NCBI GenBank assembly: GCA_026168455.1
Contig: CM047425.1
Location: forward strand, 89,469,580-89,533,579
Direction: 5' to 3'
DNA from: Theocolax elegans
Taxonomy: Eukaryota; Arthropoda; Insecta; Hymenoptera; Cerocephalidae
Length of the DNA stretch: 64,000 nt
Numbering within the stretch: the first letter of the stretch is position 1; the number at the start of each line of letters is the position of its first letter. A program made the translations under genes and the position numbers. Shown here piece by piece: positions 40,801 to 57,100 of the stretch. The notes beneath the pieces were generated by a model, which worked only from the letters and a program-made list of their open reading frames with translations, ran no database searches and was not told the DNA's origin.

Positions 40801-43800
40801 GGTAAAGGGAAGTTTCTCGGACGCCCTCGGCTAAGCAATCGATATCATCACCAGGCAGTGTGCGCAACTCTCTCTCTCTCTCTCTCTCCCTCACTCTATC
40901 CTCTCGCTTTATCTCGCTTGCGGACAAAGAAGGGGAAAAGCAAGAGGAGAGAGAGAAGCACCCTCGCACGCACAGGGGTTGAAGGAAGGCATCACGTGCG
41001 CAGCAGTAGGAAGCGTACATTTTTTTGCCACCCGGTATTTATTTTGTCTATATTCTTGATTTTTCCGCCAGTTTTGCCTGAATACGTCCTCAAAATATTT
41101 AGGGTGAAAATATATTCCGGAATCGGATATATATCGTATATTGTAGGGGTGAGAACACACTTTCAAGATTTATGGGCTTTACAGACTTTTAAATTTCTGT
41201 TTTCGATATGACTTTTTCAGGTATAAAAGTTTGTTAATTTCAGGACGATGTTCGTTGCAGCGATCGTTATTCTGTCATGCGGCAAATAAATCGTTGTAGT
41301 ATAAAAAACTCGCCGACAATAAAAAAATGCTTTTAGTGTTAAATTATTTTGTCGCATCTTTTAGTTCCACTTTACTTATCAGAGACATATGTGCATACAA
41401 GATATTAATTTATTACAAACTTTTTAATACCTACGAGAGTATATCGAAAACGCGTGAATATTTCATATAGGCAATGTAATTGTATTTTATATAACCGATG
41501 GCAAATTTAGTAATATTTTCATAAACGTTCTGCGAAACGTATTGAATGTGTTTTATAAAATATTACAGGTAAAAAATATATAAAAATTTTTAACATCGTT
41601 AAAATTTAGTTTTTATATTTATCGTTTTATCGTTTTATCGATTGGACAATATTAAAGTTTTTCAATGACGAAACGTATTTGAGTGTTTGTGAAAATTTAA
41701 TTTTTTTAGTAATTTAATATTAAATTTTCGCGATGTCCGCGATTTAATTAGTTTCGAAAGGTTAAATTTGAAAACAATTTACCAGTCATTATAAATATAT
41801 AATCATTCATCCATAGTCCCTCACGCTGCTGCAATTCATAATTTTATTTATTAAATAAAATAATACTCAGTTATATTATCAGAAATATGTTTAAAGAATT
41901 ATTATGAAAATAAACAAATTTATTCAATCAATTAATGTGTTTTTATAATTTTGGTTAACGCAAACTACACTGCAGTAAATCTTCGAAGGATTGCTCTTTT
42001 CTAGTGTACGTTTTAATGACAAAATTATTTAAAAAATGTTATATTATCCGAATTCTAAAAGCCACACCCATTGAATAGTTCTTGATTGTATACATTTAAA
42101 CGGTAATACGGATTGGAGATTCAATCAATTATTTGAAGATTTCTTCACAAGTATTTGCTATTGATAGATTAAATCGACAATATAGTTATAGATGTCGAAT
42201 ACGTGATGTACTATAGACATTCGCAATTTTCTCAAGCACGTTTCAAGGTAATCTCAAGGTCATGCGTGAAAACTCCATCTTTGCTTATCCCTCGTCGTTG
42301 GGTAGATTCTAGCGAAGCTCGCCGCCCCGCATTTCGGTTCGATAATGGAACAAAGGGTGTACACTATCGTCAATGAAGGGTTGAAACCGTATACGCTCGG
42401 TTTACTTCAAGATTATTCGATTTGACTACATTAAAAATCATGCAGAAGCTATTATTGCGATGTCTCGGCATAGTACAGTCTACTCTCAAAATGTGTACTG
42501 CAATTACGGTCTCTGCTTTTATATTCTATTAAAACTTAATTTACGCGTGAGAAAATTTGTACAGGTATTCATGATGTATGTAGAATTTGTCTTTTTGTTA
42601 ATTATAATAAATAATTAATTTATCAATGTAGATTGACAATGTTAAAAATGTAAGTGACGTAAATGTGGCTGGTTACTATGAAAACAGTGTTACATTCGTG
42701 ACAAACGTATATAACATAGGTGGCTAATAGTAAAACCACACAATTAAAACGATGCGTGAGGAAGTTAATGACGGACGTTGAATTTTTTATGGAAACTTTG
42801 ACCGGTTAGATCGATAGGAAGAAGAGGAGGGGGGGGGGGGGTAGGGAACGACTAGTTCGTATTCTGCGAAAATCGCTTTTGTTTCACTCATTGGATTGTT
42901 CGATCACGAGTGTTTGTAAATTCGCGCGTGACGAACGAATTGTTTACAACCCGTGAAATGAACAATGAAAAAGGAATGTATACGGCGAAAGCAGGTAAAA
43001 GAGAATATATATATATGTATATCTAATTCGTTAAGTTTCATTATAAAAAAATTCGATCGGCAGTCGGCACATCGTTAAACCCAAACTGATACGTCGATTA
43101 AAATCCTAAAGACCGTAATAAGAATGAAATTTTGTTACGCTTCCATCTAGTAAATATATCATTAGACTTTCTCTTGATGTGCGCTGCTTTCGCTCTGAAA
43201 TAAGTAAAGCTTTAACTATATTTCTCTGTCATTTATCTTTTAAAATCTATTTGAAATCTATATTTTCTTTAATTATCTAAAACTGTTTTAATGAGAATTT
43301 CAATTAAATGAGCCTCCGGCAAAACCGTTCTTAAATGTTGTATTTATTATAATACTTGTAATACTGATTCAAAATAGCAAAACGCGAGTTGTCAAACAAC
43401 TTTCATTTACGATTATCTCGTAAAAAAATATAAATTAAATCTATATGTATTTCTCAGAGTGAAGGAAAAAAGTAGCATTTTAAGAAACCCTATAGCGTTG
43501 TGTGTTTATACAAGATTACTTGATTCACCCCTCGACTTTCAAGGGAGGAAAAAAATGACTTTTCCCCTATTCACAGTCCGATCGATCGACATTACCGATC
43601 GGAACTGCTCACGCAAACCCGGAAGACTCTTACATGTAGCTGAGAATATCGTATATGGAAGCGAGATTCACGTGGAAAAAGAGATTAAATCAATAAGCCC
43701 AGAATAACGCATATAAGAGAACGGCGGGACGTTAGGGAAAGTTTAAGTTGCCTTGGTGCAAATGAAAATCTTGCAGTTCGTAATGATTCATCGTAGAGAT

Positions 43801-44850
43801 CCGCTTAATTCTAACTAATCATCAAATTATGAAAAGGAGGATAGCGAGAACGGGAAAAATGTGTATACCGCGAGAAAAACTTGGAGGTGGAAAAGAAGAC
43901 AGAGAGGGAGAGTAGAAGTTTTTCGCGAGTCGAGTCTTGAATTATGTATGAGACCAGAGAAAAGTCTTTCGTGAGCTTGTTTCGCTGAAAACAAGACTAG
44001 AGATACGCTTGGAGAAGAAGGACAAGAAACTAGGTGGGCGTATTGGAAGGACGAGAAATCGTTCGAACAGAAAAACATGTACGCCAAAAATTGTATTACC
44101 GAATTGATAATATTATTATTCTATAAAATTCTATAAACTTTCGTAAATTATTTAAGTATACACACTATTGCATTTTTAATATCTTTTCAATTAATTGTAT
44201 AATACTAATCGTTATGATGACAATCAAACATTTATACGATAATAATTATAGAGACAATCGTTATTGTTTTACAGTAATTATTAATTAATTAATTAGTTTC
44301 CAATTTAATTGAAATAAACATATCAGTATAACTAATTAATCATTCACAAGAAATATGAATTATATTAGAAATTATAGCAACAATGGATTTATTTATGTAC
44401 ACAAGATTTACAAGCCAGTTATAAAATATTACTAATTATTAATAACATATTATTTAACAAAATTGTAAACTTGATTATTATTACATTAAATTATATTTAT
44501 AAATTTAAAAATGATTTTTAATTTGAGTTTTATAGTTACAATATAATTGATAAAATATTGATTTAGAGAAAAAGAATTATTATTGATATTCCTATATTTA
44601 AAGATGAAGCGACTTCATCAAAAAATGTAAAAATCAAATCAACTCAACATCATAAAGTTGAAGCTAAAAAAGTCGATTAATTACAATTTGCTTCACCCCA
44701 GTAGCCAATCAATCTAAACTCTATAAATAACAATATTAAATCGACGATAATAGACCTCGCGCGCAACTGAAACCAAGTTAAAGAATAAAAAATCCTGGAG
44801 GGGAGAGAGATGCAAGCATTAATGTGGGAATGTTTCGGATGCATCGTTGC

Positions 44851-44904
<54 letters not shown>

Positions 44905-47900
44905 CACGAAGAGGGATCAAACTTATCCGACCAACAAGAGAAAGAGAGAGAAATATATACTAAAGCCGCATAGAATGGAGAATGATCAGGGCATTTTTCA
45001 TTCGAAGCGGCGCGCGAACGACTCGTCACGAGCCGTAAATGAACGCGCACCGGCAGTCGTAAAGCGTGATTAGAAAGCTTTTGTGCAGTAATTATACATA
45101 TAGTCGTTTCTTAAATCTTATACGCAGAGGGGGAGAGAAACGTGCAAGTGTTTACGAGTCTGCAATACGATACTCGTGACCGAATTGATGAGCAATGATG
45201 GAATTTTCGGTTAGGTGTAGAGTCAGTGTGTATATGCTCTGTAACAGGGAGGGTGCAGATGTCGCACAGATTTAACGATATTTGATGAGTGAGCTTCGAA
45301 ATGGCTTTTGTTGCTTACAACACCAAAGTGGACTTAGCTTGGATTTCGGGCAGGTCGTGTGTACAGTAATGATAATATATATTTTAATGTTGATTTATTT
45401 TCACTTTTCATTAAGATAGTAATAAGTGACTTCATCGAACAAAGCTGTCTATTATATTTGAAGAACGATGGGAAATTTACATTTTTGTTTACGACTTATG
45501 TAGTGCCGCTATTTTGAAGGTTTATTTAATTATACCACAATACGGTACGACGGAGAAAAAAAAACGTTGGAAGGGAATTTAATATTATAGAGGATGAGTC
45601 CACATTTATCCTTTGTTCCATTTCCAGTGCTTAGCGGACAGTCCCACACCTAACTTTTTTCTTATTATATACTTCATGGATATCTACGGTAGGAAAAAAA
45701 AAGTGAACAGAAAGTATTACGGGCAATGCCCATTAACGCTGTATTTATTACAGATATTATATCTTCGAAATCCTTTAATGGACTTACGTGACCTATTAAT
45801 TATATCCGTACAAATTGTACTTTTCTTTGAAAAAAGTTAATTAATTTAATGTATACATCTTACCCACTCCTTACTTTTTAAAGTAATAAACTAACAGTAC
45901 AAATATATTAATTATTTTAAAAAGTCACGTATAAACGTATACGACGTACATTTTTTTATCTGAATTGATTACCATTATTCGAATACGTATAAATAAAGGT
46001 TACAACAGTATCATTTCAGGATGTGAATTTTTTTTTTTAGCGAACCTGGTAAACGTATATCTTCGCACTTCGAAATTGAGGGAGATGTACAGCCTCGTCT
46101 CACGAAACACGATGAAACGAATTTCACGAGCTCGAAAGGCTTCGCATCTCGTGCACGGGCATAAAAATACGACCGAGAAAGCGCGCGAACGTGAATCCAT
46201 AATAGAGGCGAGAGATTCTGAGTTCGCTCGCGCGCGAGTGGTAGCCTGATGCAAATATGACGAGGAAGAGTTGCGGTGCGGTGGGATGCGCGCGGGAACA
46301 ACAGGATGTGTCGTTTCTCGACGCGCATGTGGTCGTGCAAAAAGAAGCGCGCGATCCTCGGGGAGAGGAAAACCCGCTGCGTGGCGTTTATACGCGTTTT
46401 ATACCTGTGGGACGTGGATTGTACCTCGCGTACGTGTGTATACCTTTTCGTATGCCTACGTACATGCGTCTATATATATAAACTTGTGGTTCCCGTTAAC
46501 GCAAGTTTGGAAACCTTGTTTGTTTGGAAAACGCCTCTGTTTGGCTTCTCTTAAGATTTTTGGATACATGCATTGTTGCGTTATTGTTCATCGCCGTTTT
46601 TACTTCAATTAATACGTTCTCCGAAAGTTTATGTTAATTGTTAGAAGATAAATTATATTTTTAAAATTTATGTAAATAAATTTGTAATTATTAATTATGA
46701 TTAAATACCTCTTCGGTCTTGATGAAAATTTATGCAAGTTTTATATAAACAAGATTGTTGTACAATTTCCAAGTTAGGATAAATAGTTATATTCTACATA
46801 AACACAACGGTTTATCCACCGAATAAATCAAAAGAATAAACTAAATTTCGCATCGTTGCATAATCAAACATTTCCAAAAGCATTTGTATTGTTTTCATCA
46901 GAAAGTTTATACTCGTCGGTTCACATCGCGTCAGTAACTGGTGCATCCTTCTTAACCAATGCAAGTATACTTTGAGAATCACGAGTAGCTTGTGAGTACG
47001 TGTACTACTGCCGCGAGAGAGAAAGAGCCATGTGGTAAGGATGCTACAGAGAAAGAACCAGAGGGAAAGAGACTGGGAGAGACAGAGAGACAGCGAGAGC
47101 GAGAGAGAGAGAATAAAAGAGAGGGGCGGGAAAGGAGAGAAAGAGCCAGAAACAAGGCGCGCGCGCACGATCGAGGGTTCCGGTTATTCTGGTTCTGGCC
47201 TTCGTGTTTCGACCCCCCAAAAAAGCGGATCTGGTAAGCGAAAAAAAAGAATGAGAGAAGCGCGTGCAACGGGAGACGCGACGTGCAAACGGAAAAAAGG
47301 GCTCCGTGCGGCAAAAAACGAGCAACGCGATGAAAAATCAACGAAAATACGCACGAGGAGGATCGGCGTGTCTCCCCTCATTTAACTAATATGCTTCCTT
47401 CTCGTCGCTTTAAGTAAAAAAAACTTATATGTACCCTTGCAACCGTATAGGAAGCGACACAAAGGATTATACTGGATTTATTAATAATCAATATATTTCT
47501 AAAATAAATTTGTTAGTACGGAACTAATAATTTTTTCGTTATTTTACGATTTATTTATATTTCTGTAAATCAGCAATAGATCGAAGAAGACATTACGTTG
47601 AATATAGTCATTTTAAATTAATGAAACCAACACAATGAAACAAGAATTATTTTAATAGCGAATAAAATTGAATAAATCTATAGCTTCTTAAAATAAGAAA
47701 GGAACAGTAACTGTACCCATTCAATCTGGGCATTCTCTAAGTTGCAATTCCATTACAACGAGAACCAAACTTCGAGTGGCAACAAGTTCTTCAAAACTTT
47801 TGAAAAAAAAACCTTCGTAACTCGTTATAAAATGTCTAGAGCTCCTTGAAAATTCCATGAGCAACCGAAGCTTCAAGAGAAGTTAATTCAAACTTCGATC

Positions 47901-48140
47901 GAATAAATTCAACTCCCCCATCCTTTCCATGCAAACTCAGGTGCGTATACTGTGGGGAAAAACTGCGAGCATTATTGTGTATATGAACATGTATATACAC
48001 ATGAATACGCATCCGATCGAAAGTGAGTCGACAGTGAAACGCGCAGACGGAAACATTGGAAGACGGTCGCGAAGCTCTTTATTGAATCGGGACGATGAAG
48101 GAAGAACCAACTGGGAGACACAGATGGGACTCGACTTTTA

Positions 48141-48174
<34 letters not shown>

Positions 48175-51100
48175 GCTCTGTCCCTCTCGTTCTCTTCCAT
48201 CCTCTGGTTTGTGCAGTTCCTCCTTCGTCATCGAGCTCCTTCCTTTTCTGGCGGTAAAGTCGACGCCCGCGACACAAAGCGCATACGTGTGCAACTGAAA
48301 AGAAGACTTCGTTCGAGCGTAACTGAATCAGAAGGAGGCTTCTCGACTTTCCGAGGGATTGTTACAATTAAATATTTTCTTTACAGTGGAACGACGGTTT
48401 TAATCTATTGTAAGTTTTCTAAAGATCGCTGTTCTGTTATACTATGATCAAGGTCATAAACAATGATTTACTGCTTAATGATATTTGTGTACTAGTTAAA
48501 ATAATTTTTTTTATTAAAATTATATATATTATATATTTTTTGGAAAATTCATTATAAATCTTAATCGAATTATCAAAAAGCAGATTACAATATTTTATTA
48601 GTATCGGTATCATTAATATGTTAAATTATTTTATAAATTCAAAAATATTTACTGCAGACGAAACCATGAATTTTAGAAAATTACAAGCTCTTTTATACGT
48701 CATCTTGAACGTTACTTGGTTTTAAAAAAGTTGGAAAAAGTTTCTTCTCCCACCTTAAAATATTCTCTTCAGAGAGATTTTCCAAACCCATGATTCACCG
48801 AAATATTAAACTTTTCTTGCAGATAAAGTTTGAACAGTTATCCAAAATTTACGATTATGATTATGTTTTCCAGCTAATCTGCATACATGAATCTAATATA
48901 TACGTCGTTAAAATACGTACGTGTAATATTACAATCAACTTTATTCGTAAAAAATAATACTTTGCCGAGAATGAAACGGCAATTTGACAAAGTTTCTATA
49001 TATGTGAACTATAGTGCTGCAATGATTGTGCATATTACGGAAAAATGAAAATAATTATACGAAACGTAGTTCGTATATTTAATATGAATTGCAGTACTCG
49101 TTAAAGTTTCTCTCTCTCAAATCTTTCATCAAAGTAACATTTTTTCAAGAATCCTTTCGTTTTCTAATCCACGTTAACAAGTCGAAACTTTCATCGTACA
49201 TCGTAAACTATTATTCGGTTAAAGACAGTAATCGTCAATTCATTTCATAATGACAATTACTTCCACATCTATCTTAGTTCTATTGATACGTTTTCTTAAA
49301 GCTTTGATATACTTACACAAAGCGTTTAGGATTCTTTTTCGAAACGGTATGCAGGAATCGATAAATGTCAACACCTGATCGCACCTACTCTCGACTTTCG
49401 TTAATCATCGAGAGCTCGCAACTCGACGCCTCTGTTACTATTCTTGTAAAGCTCTCGGGCGCATACGCACATACGCACATATACACTCTTTTACAATGCC
49501 GCTATCGCTAGTTCTGATCTATATGGGTGCAATACGAGGAAGAAGTGTCCCCTTCCGGTTGAACGCACCAGGTGTGTTTTCAGCCCTGTTTGAAAGAAGA
49601 AAGAAAGAGAAAGACGAAAATTCGTCATGACTCGAAATTTCACATTACTCGAACCGGACGCCCAGGCATTTCTCTCTCTTTCTCTCGTTCTCCCGGTCGG
49701 GAAACGCCGGTCGTCATTAGAATTAAACACAGAGGAGGACCCCTCTGGTAACGTAATTTGTGAGCCCGGGGTCATTAATTTTTCTTGTTTGTTACGTTTT
49801 TGTTCGGCTCGTTTCTTTTCCTCCTTTCTTTTTTTTTCTTGTACATACGTACTTTTTTGTTTCGTTCTAATCTATTTTTGAGTCGCGACTCTTTTGAAAA
49901 GCAACTGCATCGATATCACGGTAAGTGTTTTCATAATCCACCATTATTGAATTCATATAGGTATATACTATGTCCATTCACTAATGTTTTAAAATCGTTT
50001 GCATTCTTTAATTCAATTTTTATACGCTAAATGTATATCTAGATTAACACATTTATTTAGGAAATTATACATATATATATATTCTTATAGATCGATTGTG
50101 AAAGTTAATTAACGGAAATTAAATTCTATTTTTTTTTTAAAAAAAGAAATCATTTTTGGTCGTAAGTACATTAAATGAGTTAAAATAATTTAAATTTTAT
50201 TGTAAGATAAAACGTTCTAATTGAATGAATAAATGATTCACTCAACTAAATATTCAAATATTCGAGACTTCATTTAAAATGTCAAAGTAAAAAGAAAAGC
50301 AGTTGGCACAACTTCTCATCGCAAGTGAGATAGGAATAATTGCCGTATAAATTAGAATCATCATAATAATAATCCAAATTGAAAATATTAATATTAATAC
50401 TTTTTTTTTCATAAAATGTATCAAATTTATGATTTGTTTAAATCTCTTCGTTAAGGAGCAAATCGTTTCGTTGATGGGCGTGAGAAAATTTGTACACCTG
50501 CTTTTTCTCTTTCGCTCTTGGACTATACCTGAAAATTGAAAAGTATAGGTGTAGAAAACGTGATCTGCTAGACGAGCATAATGGCCCTTACGTGACGGCG
50601 CTACTTCGGCGAGTTTCGTGTTAGGAATATAAACCAACGCTTTACATGCCCGTGAATGCCTGGAACAATTAGACTAATTCCAAGCGAATCAAAGTATATA
50701 TATATAAATGTACATGTAACATAAGAAGCACAATCGTCCAAACACGTTTGTTCTGTTCAAAGTCGAGTGCCGCGCCGATGATACTAATAAAAACATGGAC
50801 GATCAGCCGTTTCATTTATTTCTTTGAATTTAACTTGCTGCGGACTATTTGCACTCTCCATAATCATTCTTTTCATAGTAAAAATACTCTTCAAGCTCAA
50901 ATTAAATTCTGGTTTTTATACGTTTACATTATTTATACATAATGTTTTCAATAATATTAATTCTACACCATAAAATTCTGGATATTACTTTTTCCTGTTA
51001 ATATTTAGATTATTAAAAACAGTTTCAATTGTGTTGTAAAAAACATTTGCTAGATTTGGAATAGTATTTTAATAAAATTGTTAAACCGGTTGATATTTAA

Positions 51101-54100
51101 TAAATTGGATGAAAAAAAGCAAATCCTTTAAATTCAATGTTCATCGATCCATAATTATTAATTTTATCATTTATACCGATAATCAAATACATATACACAA
51201 ACAAATATTGACAATAGTTTGAAATTATAGTAAAAGTTATAATATAATTTGGAGTTGTCAATATATTAAACTATTAATAGTTGGTATTACATTACATTAA
51301 TATAAAATACTTTTCATCGTCTTTCGCGATTATATATTAGGAAGTTACTATATAGCTACGTATAATTTATACGTATAGAAAATGTTTGTCAATACAAAGA
51401 TTAAGTAAACGTATATAGCGGCCAACTCTTTCGACATTTCAGGATCACATAAATAAAGGCCAGAAGAAGCGATGCGTCATTGTCAACGAGCAACATTCTT
51501 CCCTTATAGCCGAGTATCTCGTTCACGAAAAGCGACAGTATATAGAGCTATGGCGAGTTCACCGGTGATTTCCGCACGACGGCCCGCATCGCATTCGCCC
51601 GTTCCGGTTGCGAGAGCCCAGTGACAAAAGCGCGCCGTGAGACTGGGCGAGATACGGAAATGCTCTGGATATACCGAGGGCGCGGAACTTCTACCTTCCT
51701 CTCTCTCTCAACTACACACACGCGCGCACACGTACATAGACAAGCCCGCGCGCGCGATCGATCGATCGGTCCCCCCTTCGTTTTCGAAAACGAATCGAAT
51801 GTATGATCGATTCTCTTCGGGGTGTTCGTGCGATTGCCCCCTAACGCTGAACCTCGTGTGAACCGCGATGCAGCATCGCTAACAGTCGTTAATACACCCT
51901 GGGCCATCTGTTCAGCTCCCGCTATATATTCTCTCTTTTCTGTCTCCCTTTTCTTTCTCTTTCTCCCCCCAGCAATGATTTTTCTTCAACGCAGTTTCTC
52001 GCCCGCGCGCTACCGAAGCTATGTTTATTTGCACGACGAGGCGGCACCGATGTTTCGAAAAAGACAGTTGCGGTATGCTTGGGACGGTTATCGGGGCATT
52101 GACACGTTCGCGTTAGACATCTGTAATTGTTCGGTCTATACGCAGCACTCGTTTGCAAATGATTGTAGGCTTCCGTACATACCGAGGTGATTTACACTCA
52201 AGACGAGGGTGGTATTGTATGTTATTTTCACCGAGAGACTCGATCGTGTTAACCGATGATTTTTAAATGTATACATAAAGGGGCCTAACACACGCATATC
52301 TGTATACATATCAGATAAATGACGAGCTGTACTAGATAATTTTACATCGTCGTGCGGTCGTTTAGGATGTGTACCAGTGGTTGCACGATAATAATGATAC
52401 GATCAAAATATCCTTTTTATAAATGTATATGTGCACATATGTACGTAACCTTACGACGAAAAGTTGTTGTGACCATTTTCTATCCGTTCTTTAATTCTTC
52501 AAAGCCAGATAAAATATTTCATTTGCGTTGATAAATAGCTATATACCGCGACTAGGATTAATTACAGTAATTCATTCGTTAAAATCACAAAAGTGTTTCC
52601 CTACATCAAGAGTATACCTATGTTTTCTTTTAAGTCGCAAAGTGAAATAATTTACATTGCAAATACAATTTGTTATTACTAACTATATTCAATTAAAAAT
52701 GTATAATGAAAACAGCAGAAAATTGTGTTCTTAACAATTATTATAGTTTGCTGCAAATTAAAATTTTTTCTATAAAATAAAAGCATATATATATGCTTCA
52801 GCTTTTCTATACTTTTCCTCTGTCATATTATACCAAGAAGAACAAAATGACCAGTATTTGATAATAAAAATAAATAATTATTTAAAATGTTGTTCGCTGT
52901 ACATATTATGTGCAATTTAAAAAAGACGTACCGAGCCTAAATTACGCAGAAAATAGCAAATAGTATATTTAAAAGCAGCAAAAGTCGAAAGTAACCTAGT
53001 TCATCTGCATTACCTTAGCCCAGTTTTTTCTTTCTAAATCAAAAATTCATATCGAGAATTATACAGCTTTTTGAAAGCGTTGACCTAGTGATGCATCAAA
53101 GAGACCTTCAAAGCCCTGCAGAGGAAAAGCTATTACCGATATTTTTTTCTTGAGTATCCCGTTGCAACGAAAGTAAAAAAAAACTCCAAATGAAAAAGAA
53201 ATGAGTTTCGTAATAGGGATAGGATGGATTGAAAGAGCTCGTGTTAGTCTTGCTTAGTCGTATCATGGTGCAATGCGTTGTCCCTCTTTCTCAGGGCACA
53301 CGTATCATGAAAGATACGTACGAAGCGAGAGACTTTACGGAAGAGGCTCGATTCTTTGCCGGCACGATTCACGCGGTCGTTTTATTCGAGCGAATGTAAG
53401 ACTAAGCGAGTGAGACAGGGAGAAAGACGAGAAAATGGGCAATGCTATGCTTTACGAATAGCGAAGAGGGAACATCATCGTCGCTGCGCTTTCTTTCTCA
53501 ATTAGACCCTCTAATAGTACAAATTGGGCCAATTAAACATTGCTCTTAAAGAGCAACGACTCTACATTCTAGTATGAGAAATATTTTTTTTTCGGGAAAG
53601 AGGGAGGGATAAATTGACAGAAGCGTTATTTTTTTGTGTTTAGAATTAGACATTAAACCATGAGAATTATGATATAGTTAATTGTATTATTAAATACGAT
53701 ATACCCGTATTTATACATTGCAGATATATATTTAATGATATCAGAAAAACAACAACTCAACCCCCTCTTTAATATGAATGAATTATACAATCCGCATAAA
53801 TTTAAATATGCAAACCTCTCAAAAATGTAAATCCTCATCGGAAGCAGGAAAAACTGCTTAACTAAATGCATTGCTTATCCATTCATGAAAAAGAGAGCCA
53901 AAAAGAACAGTTATCGATTTAAGATCGTTGCAGTTATACATATAAGTATATATATATAGGTACGCACGGAAACCTTACTGATCGCTTTTAATTGAAACAA
54001 GGGAAAGGAGGAGGGGAGAAAAGAGGGAAACCAGGCAAGGAGTAAAAAAAATGCACCCGTAGAAGAAGGAGCTGGGGATTGCGGGAATCACGTCTTGCAC

Positions 54101-57100
54101 GAGTGGTTTCGCGTTATTGCATTTTTTTACCCGACTGACCCACTGCCGAAGAGAGAGAGAGAGAGAGAGGGGGAGGGCAGAGAGAGAAATAGAATTCGAT
54201 CGTGTACGTCCACGTGGATATTGCCCACTACCTCATACTACTCGGGAAATTAACGCACGCGCTATCTTAACGCTCCGGGCTCGATAATAACTTTCGAGGA
54301 GCAAATAATTAATGGATGTACCGTGTATGTATACTCGAGTTGGTATGCATTAGCGCGAAACGCGTCTGGTCGCACTTCCATCCGTAAGGCGAAAGTCTGC
54401 TCTCGCAGAAGGAGTGTATGTATGCGCAAAAGGTAACAATGTTTTTTGGAATTTATTTTCAAAAAACTTTGTTGATTTATCGCTACTCATACTTTCAATC
54501 TCGACCGACTTTGAATTGTTAAACATTATTCTAAACTTTCTCATTAGTTTTTTATGATATTTAATTTATTCCTGTATAACGATCTACTTATTAACGATTT
54601 AAACTTACGGTATACAAAACTCGGCTTTTCCTTTAGGGGATTTCTCTATTCATGGAAAACGAATTCATTAGATCCGATTCGTTTCTTAAGGTAAGTATAA
54701 TTTATTTATAATTTAAAATTAGAACGCACTGATTGGACATTTATTAGACAACATACATTTATGAATTGTTAAATAGGACGAATGAATTATGTAATTTTAC
54801 TATATCAAATAAGTACCTACTTAAGTTGTGATAAATTATACATTGCGCTTGATGACAATTATAACATCAATTTAGATATTGAACTTTGAATTTCATGTAG
54901 CTTCCGCTAGCAAAGAGTGCTTGGAATTTCTCGACGAAAAATGTTAATTCCCTTATCAAATGTCGAATTTCACGGAAGCAAAAAATTTGCCCCACGGGAC
55001 AAAAAAAAAGTCCCGTTGATTGAGACAGTGTGAAATTTGGTTAACGCGCGGTCAACCGCGTTATTCGTCTCGCGACGCGCAAAAATATCCGAAATAACGA
55101 ACGACGAATGCTCCGTTAATTTAGCGACAGTCCATTAAATTGAGTCCCCTTCTCGACATAAATATCTTCCCCTTTAATGTACAAATATAGATATATATAT
55201 ATATATATACATGGTCGCGATAAGTAGTGGCTCATCCACCTCGAGGATCGAAAACACTCGACAATTTAACGCACTTCAAGTAACTAGGACAAAACCGCCA
55301 GGGAAAGGAAGAAAAAGAGCGAATCGGAGAGAACTAGCAGGAAGAGAACCGTCCCAAGGAAAGAAAGCAAAGGCAACTACGCCGCGAGGAAGCTGAAAAA
55401 CATAGCAGAGTACACACAAAGCGCAACGAGGTACGCCCGAGTCGGAAATGCCTTGCAAGCGAAAGAGATCCATCGGCAAAAAGGGATCCAAAGACGATGA
55501 GAGTAAGCAAGCAAGAGAGCGAGAGAGAGAGACAGAGGCAGAGCAGAGGTTGGTTTAAAGCCTGGCACACCTCGCCTCGAGTATATAAAGAGAGAGAGGC
55601 CTTTGTTCCTACGGGCTATTATGCGCACCAGGGCCTTACGTACGTGTGCAGCATCGGTTTTCGCAGAGCATAAAATTTTATTGCTATCTGCAGGTACGAG
55701 ATGACCGTCTTCTACCTGCGCGGATTGTGGGGGAGAGGACGGTTGAGCAGGTAGCTTGCAAAAATTTCCGTCTTATACCGGGAAAACGCCGTCGAGCGTA
55801 AAACCGACTGTGTGCCCGCGTTGTAAAAAGAAAATTTTTCTATACCTTTGCCTTTCGTTAGGGGTGGTATGTACACTTGAGATGTGCATGCGCGTGTGTG
55901 TGTGTGTGTGTGTGTGTGAGTGCGCATATACGTATATACGTTAACTTGTTTGCTCGCGTGGATATATAAACGCGCTTCGATGTTTATTGCGCTTCTGGCG
56001 TGAGCGCTATGTATATGCCCCGGGAAAATTTCGTTCTGTAATGGATACCCTCCTCTCCCTGAGCTTAGCGCCTTTTTCTCGTCCCTTCGAGTCGTAAATT
56101 TCGCGGCGTTTTACATTGCACGCACTTTTAACCATTTACGGCCGGTGTGTGTTTTAAACTCTAAAATGAGGTCCTTTATTGTATACCCGAGGAATGTGAA
56201 ATGATAGACTATTGCTTTGACGACTCACAAAAATTTAACAAGCTTCAACCTAAACGTCGATAAGATGTCTTTTCAAATAAATATATCTCGAGATGTTTAC
56301 TATTTATTTTTATCAAACAAACATCGGCATTTGTCGTAGCAAATAGAAAAATTTGGGCAAATATTTAAAATATTTATTTACAATAAATACAGATTGCAGG
56401 ATGTACTATATTATTTATAAATTGATGGTTTAATTTATATTACAGGTATTAACATTTTACTACGGCATTAAAAATGTTTTTAATATCTTGAATCTAGGAT
56501 CAAAGTATCGAACGGATATTGAACTTTAATAACTATCGTTATAAATATTAGACCAATAAAAAGTAGAATGAGTGAAAAATACTTAAATAATTTCGTTAAT
56601 GATAAATTATATTTATTTATAGTTTTTAGTTATATTAAATTAATTAATTATAATAATTAAATAAATAAATATGGGTATATGTATTAAAACGGAACTTTAT
56701 AAGTATAGGTATATATATTCGCATAGAGCGTTCAGATAGAAGATACAATAGGCTATAGCTAAAACGCGAAATCCAACCTAAACTGCACGGCTAATCCAAG
56801 CAAACACAAAAGTACCCTTTCTAGCTTTAGACGTGACAGACCGGCATAGAATCGAGGGCGAGACCGCACAGAACGGTACATATAAATGCACGTAGACAGA
56901 AATTTCCGAAAACGTTTGATATATACAGAAAAGGGAGGGAAAGAAAAGAAGAATTTTACGAACGAAAGCCGTGGCAACGAGGTTTGCGCGTTCGGTAACA
57001 CGCGTCCAACAAAGGAGGCGGAATCAAGCTCGGCGGCTCTAAACCGCGCCGGGCCAACCGTGCGTTAAACGGAACGATGTCGACGAACGCTCAGCTCGTT

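Larger units (their letters stand above)
42201..46500 (-). other. Nrt intron 1, 42.2-46.5 kb
   Basis: Islands lie at about 42230-42460, 43440-44090, 44690-45300 and 46020-46510, separated by AT-rich DNA. A 13-base G run sits at 42829-42841 and an (AG)n microsatellite at 44854-44903. No coding exon with splice support was found. Confidence 0.6.

Noticed and set aside
47929..48447. 172-residue plus-strand frame rich in Leu/Ser/Phe
   Set aside because: It translates a CT microsatellite; a mirror frame of Arg/Glu repeats lies opposite.
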